Positions 1-8,233 of a stretch of 64,000 nt of DNA are shown one piece after another; position 1 is the first letter of the stretch; every line of letters starts with the position of its first letter. Source of the DNA: Microbulbifer sp. MKSA007 (GTDB taxonomy: Bacteria; Pseudomonadota; Gammaproteobacteria; Pseudomonadales; Cellvibrionaceae). Location of the stretch: the NCBI GenBank assembly GCA_032615215.1, contig CP128433.1, positions 3,679,501 through 3,743,500 of the forward strand. The letters are read 5' to 3'. Position numbers and translations under genes: made by a program. Below the pieces are notes generated by a model. The model was given only the letters and a program-made list of their open reading frames with translations. It had not been told where the DNA came from and did no database searches.

Positions 1-511
1 CGCCCATGTTTCTCACTGCCCATCATCTAATCTCAAGCTCGCCTCAGGCTTCTGCCCAGCCTATGACATGCTGGAAGCCGGCATCAACGTATCCCTTGGC
101 ACCGATGGCGCTGCGAGCAATAACACCCAAGACCTGTTCTCCGAAGCCAACACAGCCGCACTACTGGCAAAAGCTGTTAGCGGGAACGCAACAGCCCTAC
201 CCGCGCATCAGACACTGAGCATGGCGACCATCAACGGAGCCAAAGCACTGGGAATTGAAGATATAACCGGAAGCCTGGAAGTAGGCAAAAGCGCAGACAT
301 TGCTGCTATCAATCTCGGCGGTCTAGAACAGCAGCCTTTGCATGACCCAGTGTCCCAGTTGATTTATGCCAACGGAGGACACAATGTCAGCGATGTCTGG
401 GTTGCAGGGCGACAACTTTTAAAGGAGCGCCAGCTACAAACCTTAAACGAAACTGAGGTTATCCAGCGGGCGCAAATATGGCGTGATAGAATCAGCGGAA
501 ATTTACGCTAG
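1..511 (+). CDS. mtaD: TRZ/ATZ family amidohydrolase, MtaD-like deaminase (3' part)
   Basis: Partial: the 5' end lies outside the window and the frame is open from base 2. The visible C-terminal part starts with A-H-V-S-H-C-P-S-S-N, followed by a GTDGAASNN metal-site segment (Asp ligand) typical of the TRZ/ATZ/MtaD amidohydrolases. A C-terminal composite-domain stretch (GSLEVGKSADIAAI) then packs against the TIM barrel. Family members deaminate 5'-methylthioadenosine or S-adenosylhomocysteine in the cytoplasm. The order mtaD-ubiG-mupP-yciK is the one I know from Pseudomonas aeruginosa, where the first gene is a methylthioadenosine deaminase; that supports the symbol but the substrate is inferred. 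It is followed 66 bases later by ubiG, probably in one transcript. Confidence 0.85.
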   Translation, partial: AHVSHCPSSNLKLASGFCPAYDMLEAGINVSLGTDGAASNNTQDLFSEANTAALLAKAVSGNATALPAHQTLSMATINGAKALGIEDITGSLEVGKSADIAAINLGGLEQQPLHDPVSQLIYANGGHNVSDVWVAGRQLLKERQLQTLNETEVIQRAQIWRDRISGNLR

Positions 512-577
512 ATAACTGATTCCGGCCCAATCACTGAAAAATGCCGGTTACGAGCGACGGAGTTTGCAGAGAAGTTC

Positions 578-1279
578 ATGAGCAATGTAGATCCCTCAGA
601 AATCGCCAAATTTGAGCAACTTGCCAGCCGCTGGTGGGACAAGGAAGGCGAGTTCAAACCACTACACGAAATCAATCCACTACGCGCAAATTACATTGAC
701 GGGCATGCTCCGGTTGCCGGTAAGAAGCTCCTCGATGTGGGCTGTGGTGGTGGCATCCTGGCTGAAGCCATGGCGCAGAGGGGAGCCGATGTCACTGGTA
801 TCGATCTAGGGGAAGCCCCACTCAATGTCGCCAAACTCCACGCCCTCGAAAGTGGCGTCAGCGTCAATTATCGCAAAGTGGCAGTAGAGGACCTGGCAGA
901 AGAAGCGCCCGAGAGCTTTGATATTGTTACCTGCCTGGAGATGCTTGAGCATGTACCAGACCCCTCTTCTGTCATTCGCGCCTGCGCAAAACTTGTAAAA
1001 CCTGGCGGCAAGCTATTTTTCTCTACGATCAACCGCACCCCTAAAGGGTGGCTGTTTGCCGTAGTCGGAGCAGAATATGTCCTACGCTTACTGCCCAAGG
1101 GCACTCATGAATACAGCAAGTTTATCCGCCCCTCAGAAATGGGCGCCTGGCTGCGCGATGAGTCCCTGGAAGCGCACGATATAACCGGTATGACTTATAA
1201 CCCGGTTACCCGAAGCTACAAATTGAACCCCCGGGATGTCGACGTCAATTATTTGATGTATGCCAGCAAACCAGAATAA
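578..1279 (+). CDS. ubiG: Ubiquinone biosynthesis O-methyltransferase UbiG
   Basis: SAM-dependent class I methyltransferase of 233 aa that performs both O-methylations of the ubiquinone ring (2-polyprenyl-6-hydroxyphenol and 3-demethylubiquinol). The N-terminus has the UbiG signature (EIAKFEQLASRWWD, then INPLRANYI), followed by SAM motif I LLDVGCGGGI at residues 51-60, an acidic motif II (GIDLGEAPL), and the post-motif region EMLEHVPDP. Length and start are normal for the family. The stop is immediately followed by the GTG/ATG region of mupP, so the two are tightly coupled. Confidence 0.95.
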   Translation: MSNVDPSEIAKFEQLASRWWDKEGEFKPLHEINPLRANYIDGHAPVAGKKLLDVGCGGGILAEAMAQRGADVTGIDLGEAPLNVAKLHALESGVSVNYRKVAVEDLAEEAPESFDIVTCLEMLEHVPDPSSVIRACAKLVKPGGKLFFSTINRTPKGWLFAVVGAEYVLRLLPKGTHEYSKFIRPSEMGAWLRDESLEAHDITGMTYNPVTRSYKLNPRDVDVNYLMYASKPE

Positions 1280-1291
1280 GTGAACTGCAAA

Positions 1292-1951
1292 ATGAAAGCC
1301 GTTTTATTTGACCTGGATGGTACCCTGCTTGATACAGCGCCAGATTTTATTGTTGTATTAAATCAACTGCGCCAACAGGAACAGTTACCTCCACTGCCTG
1401 ACGAGACGATCCGGGGAACTGTATCCAATGGTTCCAGGGCGCTAGTCACATTGGGGTTTAACAAAGAAGAAGGTGACCCCGCCTTCCCAGGATTATTGCA
1501 AAGGTTGCTGGACCTCTACTTGGCACATCTTGCAGAGAAGACGACCACTTTCCCCGGTATCGACAATCTGCTCGACAACCTGGTTGAAAAAAACCTTCCC
1601 TGGGGGATTGTCACCAATAAACCGGAGGCCTACACCACTCCTCTGATGGAGGCTTTTACCCATCTACCGCCAGCCTCTGCAATTGTTTGCCCTGACCACG
1701 TCAGCAAATCCAAGCCGGACCCCGAGCCCCTATTTTTAGCCTGCAGCCAGATTGGCTGCGCTCCCGCTGAAGCAATTTATATCGGCGACCACAAGCGCGA
1801 TATCATCGCCGGCCAAAAGGCTGGTATGCCAACTATCGCTTGCGGGTATGGTTATATTGACTCTACAGACAACCCCGCCAATTGGGGGGCAGACCACCTG
1901 GTAAATTCCGCCAATGAAATTTGGCCCCTTCTAGAACAACACTATTTTTGA
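1292..1951 (+). CDS. mupP: HAD-IA phosphatase, MupP-like (N-acetylmuramate 6-phosphate phosphatase)
   Basis: HAD-superfamily phosphatase of 219 aa. Motif I is FDLDGTLLDT with the nucleophile/acid pair D7 and D9; motif II is VTNK, motif III is the lysine in SKSKPDP, and motif IV is IGDHKRD. The family was first annotated as phosphoglycolate phosphatase. In pseudomonads the gene next to ubiG is MupP, which dephosphorylates MurNAc-6-P in cell-wall recycling, and this position argues for that role. I chose ATG 1292 because MKAVLFDLDG is the canonical N-terminus. A GTG at 1280 directly abuts the ubiG stop and would add four residues. Confidence 0.88.
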   Translation: MKAVLFDLDGTLLDTAPDFIVVLNQLRQQEQLPPLPDETIRGTVSNGSRALVTLGFNKEEGDPAFPGLLQRLLDLYLAHLAEKTTTFPGIDNLLDNLVEKNLPWGIVTNKPEAYTTPLMEAFTHLPPASAIVCPDHVSKSKPDPEPLFLACSQIGCAPAEAIYIGDHKRDIIAGQKAGMPTIACGYGYIDSTDNPANWGADHLVNSANEIWPLLEQHYF

Positions 1952-2003
1952 AACTTGAAGCAATACCGGGCACCCAAGCCCGGTGACAGTATCGGGATAT
2001 TTC

Positions 2004-2762
2004 ATGTCAGACTTTGTTGGCGACTATCAAGCGCCCTCCGACCTATTAAAGAGCAAAATTATTCTTATCACCGGTGCCGGAGACGGCATAGGTAAAACTG
2101 CAGCAAAGACTTTTGCCGCTTACGGGGCGACAGTAATTTTGCTAGGCCGTACAACTCCCAAGTTAGAAGCAGTCTATGACGAAATCGAGGCTGCCGGTGG
2201 ACCACAGCCGGCTATTTTCCCCATGGACCTGGGTACGGCAAAAATAGAGGATTTCGAGAGCCTCGCAGAAGCTATTCGCAACGAGTTTGGCCGCCTGGAT
2301 GGACTCCTGCACAATGCCGGCCTGCTCGGGCAACGCACCCCTATCGGCAATTACAATTTCAACACTTGGCAACAGGTAATGCAGGTGAATGTTAATGCGG
2401 CATTTGGACTAACAAAGGCAATGCTGCCCCTGCTAGAGGAATCAGAAGCCGGCTCTGTTGTCTTTACAAGCTCCAGCGTTGGGGTTAAAGGGAGAGCCTA
2501 TTGGGGGGCCTATTCAGTATCGAAGTTTGCCACTGAAGGGCTGATGCAGGTACTCGCCGATGAACTGGAAGGGGTTTCCAATACCCGGGTTAACTCCCTA
2601 AACCCAGGGGCAACCCGTACAACAATGCGAGCAACTGCCTACCCAGCAGAAAACCCTCAGTCGGTAACCTCTGCAGAAGATATTATGCCCACCTATCTCT
2701 ATTTAATGGGCAGAGACAGTAACGGAGTTAGTGGGAAGCACTTCAGCGCCCAGAAGAAATAG
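2004..2762 (+). CDS. yciK: YciK-family short-chain dehydrogenase/reductase
   Basis: SDR oxidoreductase, 252 aa from ATG 2004. The Rossmann motif ITGAGDGIGKTA is near residue 30, the NAG motif follows in LHNAGLLGQ, and the catalytic pair is YSVSK. The opening YQAPSDLLKSK is characteristic of YciK, a conserved cytosolic SDR of unknown substrate. An upstream in-frame GTG at 1983 would add seven residues, but the YciK family begins close to the YQAP segment, so ATG 2004 is preferred. It is the last gene of the mtaD-ubiG-mupP-yciK block, 52 bases after mupP. Confidence 0.9.
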   Translation: MSDFVGDYQAPSDLLKSKIILITGAGDGIGKTAAKTFAAYGATVILLGRTTPKLEAVYDEIEAAGGPQPAIFPMDLGTAKIEDFESLAEAIRNEFGRLDGLLHNAGLLGQRTPIGNYNFNTWQQVMQVNVNAAFGLTKAMLPLLEESEAGSVVFTSSSVGVKGRAYWGAYSVSKFATEGLMQVLADELEGVSNTRVNSLNPGATRTTMRATAYPAENPQSVTSAEDIMPTYLYLMGRDSNGVSGKHFSAQKK

Positions 2763-2773
2763 AGATCCTGCCC

Positions 2774-2816
2774 CATGGACAAGAATCTGAGCTTCGTTCT
2801 CAGACGCTTGTCCATG
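2774..2816 (+). terminator. Imperfect hairpin after yciK
   Basis: The ten-base arms CATGGACAAG and CTTGTCCATG are perfectly complementary and enclose a second matching pair, TCTGAG/CTCAGA, with a CTTCGTT loop. Only two facing bases on each side mismatch. No T-run follows, so if it terminates transcription it may be Rho-assisted. The same bases also lie in a 24-codon ORF (2775-2849) with a hydrophobic end, so the structure may have another role. Confidence 0.45.
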
Positions 2817-2853
2817 CAGTTCTTGATTGGCATCGTACTCGGTAGCTAATTAA

Positions 2854-3162
2854 CTATTCACCGAAGCCCTTTTCATCACCATCTTTTGCACCTGAGCCCT
2901 CTCCAACTGGCGGCATATGCTCCGGAGCATCGGCAAATACATCACCTTCAAACTCCATCATATGCGAGCCATCAAACAACTCTATATCTTGAGCGTCTCC
3001 CGAGTATTGGTTGTAGTCAACAGACTGATCATCACGCTCACTAAGCATGATCTCCACAGCATAAGCTGCAGACCGATCAGACACCGCGAGACTTATTCCT
3101 TCGCAAGACACATACCCAATCACAACAGCAAGCAATGCTGCAGGTGTTAGCAACCCCTTCAT
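2854..3162 (-). CDS. Hypothetical small exported acidic protein
   Basis: A 102-aa protein I do not recognise. It begins with a hydrophobic segment (about residues 4-19) that looks like a signal peptide or anchor. The rest is strongly acidic and low in complexity, ending in a Gly/Asp/Glu-rich tail (GEGSGAKDGDEK). A GGGGTGG ribosome-binding-like stretch precedes the ATG on the minus strand. It is transcribed toward yciK and stands alone. The length, start signal and signal-like N-terminus make it more likely real than not; no function can be assigned. Confidence 0.55.
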   Translation of the reverse strand: MKGLLTPAALLAVVIGYVSCEGISLAVSDRSAAYAVEIMLSERDDQSVDYNQYSGDAQDIELFDGSHMMEFEGDVFADAPEHMPPVGEGSGAKDGDEKGFGE

Positions 3163-3439
3163 CTTTCCACCCCTGGATAGTTAAATTTTATGGTTTCTTG
3201 ATTATTGATAGTTTTCAGGCTTTAGAGGGATAGTTAGTCATCCCCCAACTACAATCCTGTCTCAGTATCTCAAATAAATTAGCCTTAAAGCTGCTTCTCA
3301 GGTCATCTGTGCTATTGCGCAAATTCTTTCATGTTGGCAAGCTGAAAAGTGTGAGCGTTTTCCCAAATCTATTTGTTCACGCCGACTATGTCAGGCAGAA
3401 TAAAAGTCATAATTAGCAAATAAGTCGACACCTTGAATT

Positions 3440-3862
3440 ATGAAAGCCTTCATCATTTTTGCCTTACTAATACTTTCCTCCTCGCCAATATTTGCGGATT
3501 CATTAAAGAACCAAGTCAAATCCTGCTCTGAAATTAAACCCCAGGAAGGTCGACTCACATGCTATGACCAGATCGCCAACTCCCTCGATCAACAAGAAGT
3601 TAAGGAGTTTGGCCAAGAACAAAAACGGATAGCTGAAGAGGCCCCCAACCAAATTGAGGCGGAAATAGTCGCAATCCAAATGGCCGCACACCAAAAACGA
3701 ATGATTTCCCTCAATAACGGCCAAATTTGGAAACAAAATGACTCGAAAGGAGTAAATTGGAAAATAGGCGACCTTGTAGTCGTTGAGAGGGCCATGTTCG
3801 GCTCCTTTTTTATGAAACCTGCCGACGGTGGGCCAAAGCTTCGTGTGAAACGCATCAAGTAA
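3440..3862 (+). CDS. Hypothetical exported protein
   Basis: A 140-aa protein with a clear Sec signal peptide (residues 1-19, cleavage after FADS-like Ala). Next comes a short Cys-containing motif, CSEIKPQEGRLTCYD, whose two cysteines could form a disulfide in the periplasm. This Cys...RLxCYD opening is common in small gammaproteobacterial periplasmic proteins. The middle (about 55-75) is Glu/Gln-rich and helical. The C-terminal half looks like a small beta domain (NGQIWKQN, then IGDLVVVERAMFGSF). It is monocistronic, with a hairpin downstream. Function unknown. Confidence 0.72.
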   Translation: MKAFIIFALLILSSSPIFADSLKNQVKSCSEIKPQEGRLTCYDQIANSLDQQEVKEFGQEQKRIAEEAPNQIEAEIVAIQMAAHQKRMISLNNGQIWKQNDSKGVNWKIGDLVVVERAMFGSFFMKPADGGPKLRVKRIK

Positions 3863-3879
3863 CATTCCGCGCTCCTCCC

Positions 3880-3899
3880 GGTGGGTGTTTTCACCCACC
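3880..3899 (+). terminator. Hairpin terminator-like structure
   Basis: Perfect 8-bp stem GGTGGGTG/CACCCACC with a TTTT loop, 17 bases after the stop of the exported protein. No T-tract follows, so strength is uncertain. Confidence 0.5.
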
Positions 3900-4053
3900 C
3901 CGCCCCATCACTTCAGTAATCCCTCCCCCTGATTTCAACCAACCCGAGCATTTCCACCAGCTCTCTTCTATAGTGAGAAAGGAATAGGCGCCAAAAGCGC
4001 CTGAGAGACTAAACAGCGTGTAGTACTTACACAGCCAACAAAGGTTTAAGCAC

Positions 4054-5202
4054 TTGTCCCGAGAACATTTTTACTCAAGGGATGAAGAATGGCTGAAGGA
4101 TACAGGCGAACCACTCTCTGACTCCTGCCAGGGTGCCAGCGAGCCCGACCCTCAAGTCGAGCGAGACCCTGACTCGGAAGAGATTCATGCAGCGGGTGAT
4201 ACCCTCTCCGAGAGCGGCACCACCCCAATGCAAAGCTATCTCAAGCACCTCTACCGGCTTGAGCTATTAACTCCGGAGGAAGAGCACAGTACCACCTGTC
4301 TATTACGCGACCTGGAAGAAAAGCTCATTTCCAACCTTCAGGAGAGCGGCACCGAGTTGGTCCAGCTACGCAGCGAAGGAGTGGAGCAGCGCGGAAGTAC
4401 AGGCGCCTACGACCATGGACTTATAATTGCCCACACTGAAATCCTGCTTACCAGCAATTTCCTGGATAGGCGCGGTCGCAGCAGGCTGACCGGGCTCCTA
4501 CAGCGCTTTCAAAAACAGAGGAAAAAACTAATCCAATGTAATCTGCGCCTGGTTATTGCCATCGCAAAACGTTTTCGCAATCCATCAGTTCCCTTTATCG
4601 ATTTAATTCAAGAAGGCAATGTTGGATTAATGAAAGCCATTGAGCGATTCAAACCACAAATGGGATACCGCTTTTCGACCTATGCCTACTGGTGGATTCA
4701 GCAAGAAATTCAATTAGCTTTAAGGCGCAACGAAGATCTTGTCCGACAACCAGCCAATGTCCAGGATGATTTAAGAGCGATTTACAGAGCCATTGGTGAA
4801 GTGCGCGCTCAGGGGCAACCTGCATCCGATGACAATCTGGCCCGCCACACAGGACTAGATATTGAGAGAATCCAGAGCTTATTAAAACTCCCAGGACCAA
4901 CTGGGTCTCTCGATGACCCAGTCGCAGACGACCAGAGCAGTACCCGACTGGACTACGCACCTGCTGATGAACTTTACAATACCGATGAGCTTGTAACTAA
5001 CCAGGAGCTAGCTCAACGCCTCCGTGAAGCTGTTGCCCGCCTCCCCGCACGACAAAGGACAGTCCTCAACTTGCGGTATGGATTAATTTCTGACAAAGAT
5101 TGCTCTTTTCGAGTTATTGGCGAGCAATTGGGGCTTAGTCAGGAGCGCGCGCGACAACTTCATTCTGACGCACTTCGACAATTGAAGCGGCAGTGGCGTT
5201 AG
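4054..5202 (+). CDS. RpoS-like sigma-70 family RNA polymerase sigma factor
   Basis: A 382-aa primary-like/group 2 sigma factor. Region 1.2 is the PMQSYLKHLYRLELLTPEEE stretch (residues about 58-77). Region 2 carries NLRLVIAIAKRF, DLIQEGNVGLMKAIERF and the -10 recognition helix YRFSTYAYWWIQQ. Regions 3 and 4 follow, ending in an HTH with SQERARQLHSDALRQLK. It resembles RpoS but is divergent (long linker between regions 1.2 and 2, WWIQQEIQLALRR in place of WWIRQTIERAI). I take TTG 4054 as start because an AAAGG lies 9 bases upstream and the first in-frame ATG falls inside region 1.2. It may be the genuine RpoS or a second general-stress sigma factor; a genome-wide count is needed to decide. Confidence 0.85.
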   Translation: MSREHFYSRDEEWLKDTGEPLSDSCQGASEPDPQVERDPDSEEIHAAGDTLSESGTTPMQSYLKHLYRLELLTPEEEHSTTCLLRDLEEKLISNLQESGTELVQLRSEGVEQRGSTGAYDHGLIIAHTEILLTSNFLDRRGRSRLTGLLQRFQKQRKKLIQCNLRLVIAIAKRFRNPSVPFIDLIQEGNVGLMKAIERFKPQMGYRFSTYAYWWIQQEIQLALRRNEDLVRQPANVQDDLRAIYRAIGEVRAQGQPASDDNLARHTGLDIERIQSLLKLPGPTGSLDDPVADDQSSTRLDYAPADELYNTDELVTNQELAQRLREAVARLPARQRTVLNLRYGLISDKDCSFRVIGEQLGLSQERARQLHSDALRQLKRQWR

Positions 5203-5214
5203 AAAAGGAAGAAG

Positions 5215-5249
5215 TCGATGGCAAGCCTCTCCTGAGAGCTTGCCATCGA
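5215..5249 (+). terminator. Long hairpin after the sigma factor gene
   Basis: The 12-base arms TCGATGGCAAGC and GCTTGCCATCGA pair perfectly around an 11-base loop, starting 12 bases after the sigma gene stop. Only a weak pyrimidine stretch (CCCTTTCCC) follows. Confidence 0.65.
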
Positions 5250-5301
5250 ACCCTTTCCCACTAGTCTTTAAAACAGTTCTATCAGTTAGTACTGCGAAGT
5301 T

Positions 5302-5886
5302 ATGCGTAAGTTAGCGGTCTTCAACGAAAAATACTGTGCCTTTAAATGCTGTACCTATTTTTTTGTCGGCGGACTACTTCTAGCCCCACCGACCCAAGCA
5401 GAATCCGAGCTCATCGCAAGCGCAGGTAAAGGGTTGGGAAATGAGTTAATGCAGTATCGCTCCATTTCGGCCTCAGAAATGGCTGGATTCAGCTACTCCT
5501 ATCTACTGTCTTCATTTAGCCTTGGCGACAATTCACTTCAATGGTGGGGTCAAGGCAGCTACTCCCATATGCGGATTGAACACCACAGCGAGAAACAGCA
5601 ACAAAATATTCTCGAAATTAAACCTATTCTACGCTGGTACCCCCGAGGTGAATTACGGGGCGGCTTTGCTGAAGCAGGCGCAGGAGCATCCTACTTAAGC
5701 CAAAAGAACTTCGGTGATATTGGATTGAGCACCAAACTAAATTTTGCCCTGCACTTTGCTTTCGGGTACCGTTTTTCCAGAGGCCACGTCCTTTCTTTAA
5801 GATACAGTCATTTTTCAAACGCCAGAACCAATACACCCAATCCCGGTTTTGATTTCGCCTCTTTGAACGGGCACCTTAACTTTTAG
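5302..5886 (+). CDS. Acyloxyacyl hydrolase, PagL-like lipid A 3-O-deacylase
   Basis: Outer-membrane beta-barrel enzyme of 194 aa. A signal peptide ends near residue 33 (PPTQAES). The C-terminal signature LRYSHFSNA (residues 167-174) carries the PagL catalytic His170 and Ser172 plus Asn173. The residue at the position of the PagL catalytic Glu is Asp184 (NPGFD), a conservative change worth noting. PagL removes the 3-O-linked acyl chain of lipid A in the outer leaflet, remodelling LPS. It stands alone, convergent with a glycosyltransferase gene. The last residue is Phe, as expected for a barrel protein recognised by the BAM complex. Confidence 0.82.
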   Translation: MRKLAVFNEKYCAFKCCTYFFVGGLLLAPPTQAESELIASAGKGLGNELMQYRSISASEMAGFSYSYLLSSFSLGDNSLQWWGQGSYSHMRIEHHSEKQQQNILEIKPILRWYPRGELRGGFAEAGAGASYLSQKNFGDIGLSTKLNFALHFAFGYRFSRGHVLSLRYSHFSNARTNTPNPGFDFASLNGHLNF

Positions 5887-5940
5887 AAATTCAACCTTTC
5901 AATACTTTCCAGATTGCTAACGACTAAGATTGCTTTCAAT

Positions 5941-7038
5941 TTAATTAAGCAAGCGCTGAAAAAAGTCTATGGTTTTTCCAGCTGAAGCTGCATAGCTAAA
6001 CTCTTGTGGATTCGGGTTATTTGGCTTGCTCACCAAATTCAAACTCGCTTCCATTAAAGATTTCAGATCACCTTTCTTCACCAGCCCTTCAGGAAAATGT
6101 TTCTGTAAAACCTCCCCCGTACAACCTTCGGAATAAGCAATTACCGGGCGCCCCATCGCCAGTGCCTCTTTGGAATATTTTGCGTTCCCATCTTTCTCGC
6201 TGGCGAGCTGAAAAACCAGCTGAGAAGTTGCGTACAGTTCACGCATATCACGGCGTTCACCGAGGAATGTAACCTTACTACCGAGATCCAAATCTTGTGC
6301 GAGCCCTTCAAGTTTTTTCAGATAACGTAAATCATCTTCAGCCAAAGCTCCTACAATCACTCCGTGAATATCATCGCTTTGTGCCGCAGCCTGGGCCAAC
6401 AAATGTAAAAACTCCTCCTGGCCCCCACTTGCAGAGATATCTCCCGGCATTAACCACCAGTTTTTCCCTTCCAACTGGGGATAGCTATTCAAAAGCTTCA
6501 GTTGCCACTGGCTCGCTACCGGTTTTTCACGATCAAACTCGCGAATATTGATACCGTGATAAATAACCTCTATCGAGTCTTCTGCAATTTTGGGGGAGGA
6601 CTTCTTAAGGTTCTCTGCAACCCCTCGGGAGCTTGCGATAATTCCATCTCCCGACAGCATACCTTTATTAAAATAACTGTTGGGGAAATCTTGATGCACG
6701 AGGGGCACCAGCTTAGGGCGACTTGTAGCTGACTCACTGTTTAAAGCGCGCCAAGCTAGAAAAGCCGTTGAGCGACCATAGGTATGGACAATATCCGGTT
6801 GCAACCTTGCGAGAATCTTACGCAGGCGGGATTTGTGCCGCAAAGACCAAATTGACTCACTGATTTTTGGAAAGCTGATAAAGTCACTACCGTGCAAACG
6901 AAACCGCGCCTCCAATGGTCCATCAGTAGAAATCACCAGGGACTCGTGGCCTTTTTTGACCAGTTCATTTGCAAACTCAAGCGCAAGAGTTGCTGTGATC
7001 CCAGGCTCTAGGCTGGGCAAAAACTGTACAACTTTCAA
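5941..7038 (-). CDS. Glycosyltransferase family 4 protein
   Basis: GT-B fold glycosyltransferase. The N-terminal domain opens with KVVQFLPSLEPG, a GT4 start. The C-terminal domain has the donor-site region around SKEALAMGRPVIAYSEGCTGE, the ExxxxxxxE-like motif of retaining GT4 enzymes. I place the start at TTG 7038, preceded by GGAAG five bases upstream. A TTG at 7062 has no ribosome-binding site and would add eight atypical residues. Donor and acceptor are unknown. It probably acts on LPS or another surface glycan, but only the lone PagL-like neighbour hints at that. It diverges from the TraB/GumN gene. Confidence 0.85.
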   Translation of the reverse strand: MKVVQFLPSLEPGITATLALEFANELVKKGHESLVISTDGPLEARFRLHGSDFISFPKISESIWSLRHKSRLRKILARLQPDIVHTYGRSTAFLAWRALNSESATSRPKLVPLVHQDFPNSYFNKGMLSGDGIIASSRGVAENLKKSSPKIAEDSIEVIYHGINIREFDREKPVASQWQLKLLNSYPQLEGKNWWLMPGDISASGGQEEFLHLLAQAAAQSDDIHGVIVGALAEDDLRYLKKLEGLAQDLDLGSKVTFLGERRDMRELYATSQLVFQLASEKDGNAKYSKEALAMGRPVIAYSEGCTGEVLQKHFPEGLVKKGDLKSLMEASLNLVSKPNNPNPQEFSYAASAGKTIDFFQRLLN

Positions 7039-7208
7039 TTTGACTTCCGTGAAACAGACCAAAAGGTCTATTTTGACTTCCTATAGGATAATTTCCCAGT
7101 AAATCATCACTAATTTACAAGTCAGTGACTTGATGCCTAAAAGCCCCTCTGGTACCTGAAGGTGTTAGTGATAGTATTTGCAAAGGCAAATTACTCAGGG
7201 ACCCGACA

Positions 7209-8099
7209 ATGCTTCAGCGACAAATAAGTTACTTTCTCGCCTTTACACTGCTTCTACTAACAATAGGAGCTTCAGCCGCTGAGAGTGATAAAGGCATCTT
7301 CTGGAAAGCAACTAAAGATAATAAAACCGTTTACTTATTAGGCTCGATTCACTTGGCAACTGAGGACTTCTACCCTCTAAGATCAAAAATTGAACAAGCC
7401 TACTCCAATAGTGATGCCATTGCCGTCGAGGCTGACATTCTCGCTGCAGAAGGCGACAGCCTGTTACAGCAGCGAATCATGATGGAGTCTATCTACCAAG
7501 GTGAACGAACTTTAAAAGACGAACTTCCACCCGCGCTATACAGCCAACTAAAGTCGTGGATGCACAAGCGTAGTATGCCCGAGGCTATGTTTATCCGGCA
7601 GCGCCCCGCCATAGCCATGATCTCTATGAGCATGATTGAGATGCAAGCCCACGGCCTCAACCCAGAACTAGGCATTGATAGGCACTTTTTACAAAAAGCA
7701 AAAAAGGATGGGAAATCCGTTCTGGAGCTGGAAGGTGTCTTGCAACAATTCAAGATGTTAAACGACCTGGACAACCCTGCGCTCCTCTTCCAGCAAACCC
7801 TTGAGCAAATTGGGGATATTTCAACCTTTTTACCCAAACTTACCAGCGCATGGAAGCGAGGAGATGAAGAAGCTTTGAATCGCCTTATTATCCTCGACGG
7901 CCTAACTGAAAACCCTGAATATAAGCCGCTCTATGACACACTTTTTTTTAATCGCAATGAAAGGATGGCTGAGAAAATTGCCCTTAAGGGGCCAAACTAC
8001 CAGTCTCTGTTTGTCATTGTCGGCGCTGGCCACTTGGTGGGCGAACGCAGTGTTATCGAGTTTCTAGGCGACACTGGTTACAAATTAGAACGCCTTTAA
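7209..8099 (+). CDS. TraB/GumN family protein
   Basis: A 296-aa exported protein with a signal peptide (residues 1-24, cleavage near GASAAES). The TraB/GumN domain carries both paired motifs: GSIHLA near residue 46 and GAGHLVGE near the C-terminus, with conserved acidic positions such as AVEADI between them. The family resembles Tiki-type metalloproteases, but bacterial substrates are mostly unknown. An AGGGA sits 8 bases before the ATG. It is followed by a hairpin and then the porin gene. Confidence 0.88.
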   Translation: MLQRQISYFLAFTLLLLTIGASAAESDKGIFWKATKDNKTVYLLGSIHLATEDFYPLRSKIEQAYSNSDAIAVEADILAAEGDSLLQQRIMMESIYQGERTLKDELPPALYSQLKSWMHKRSMPEAMFIRQRPAIAMISMSMIEMQAHGLNPELGIDRHFLQKAKKDGKSVLELEGVLQQFKMLNDLDNPALLFQQTLEQIGDISTFLPKLTSAWKRGDEEALNRLIILDGLTENPEYKPLYDTLFFNRNERMAEKIALKGPNYQSLFVIVGAGHLVGERSVIEFLGDTGYKLERL

Positions 8100-8118
8100 T
8101 CAACTATCCAGTAACCCT

Positions 8119-8139
8119 CGGCGCAGATTTTCTGCGCCG
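8119..8139 (+). terminator. Hairpin between TraB/GumN gene and porin gene
   Basis: Perfect 9-bp stem CGGCGCAGA/TCTGCGCCG with a TTT loop, 20 bases after the stop. No strong T-tract follows. Confidence 0.55.
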
Positions 8140-8233
8140 TCCCATCCCCCTCCCCGTCCAAAGTCTTTTCTATTGCTAAACTCGAATAGCACTTTTCCCG
8201 TGACCAATGACAACTCTCAACTAGAGGCGTCCG

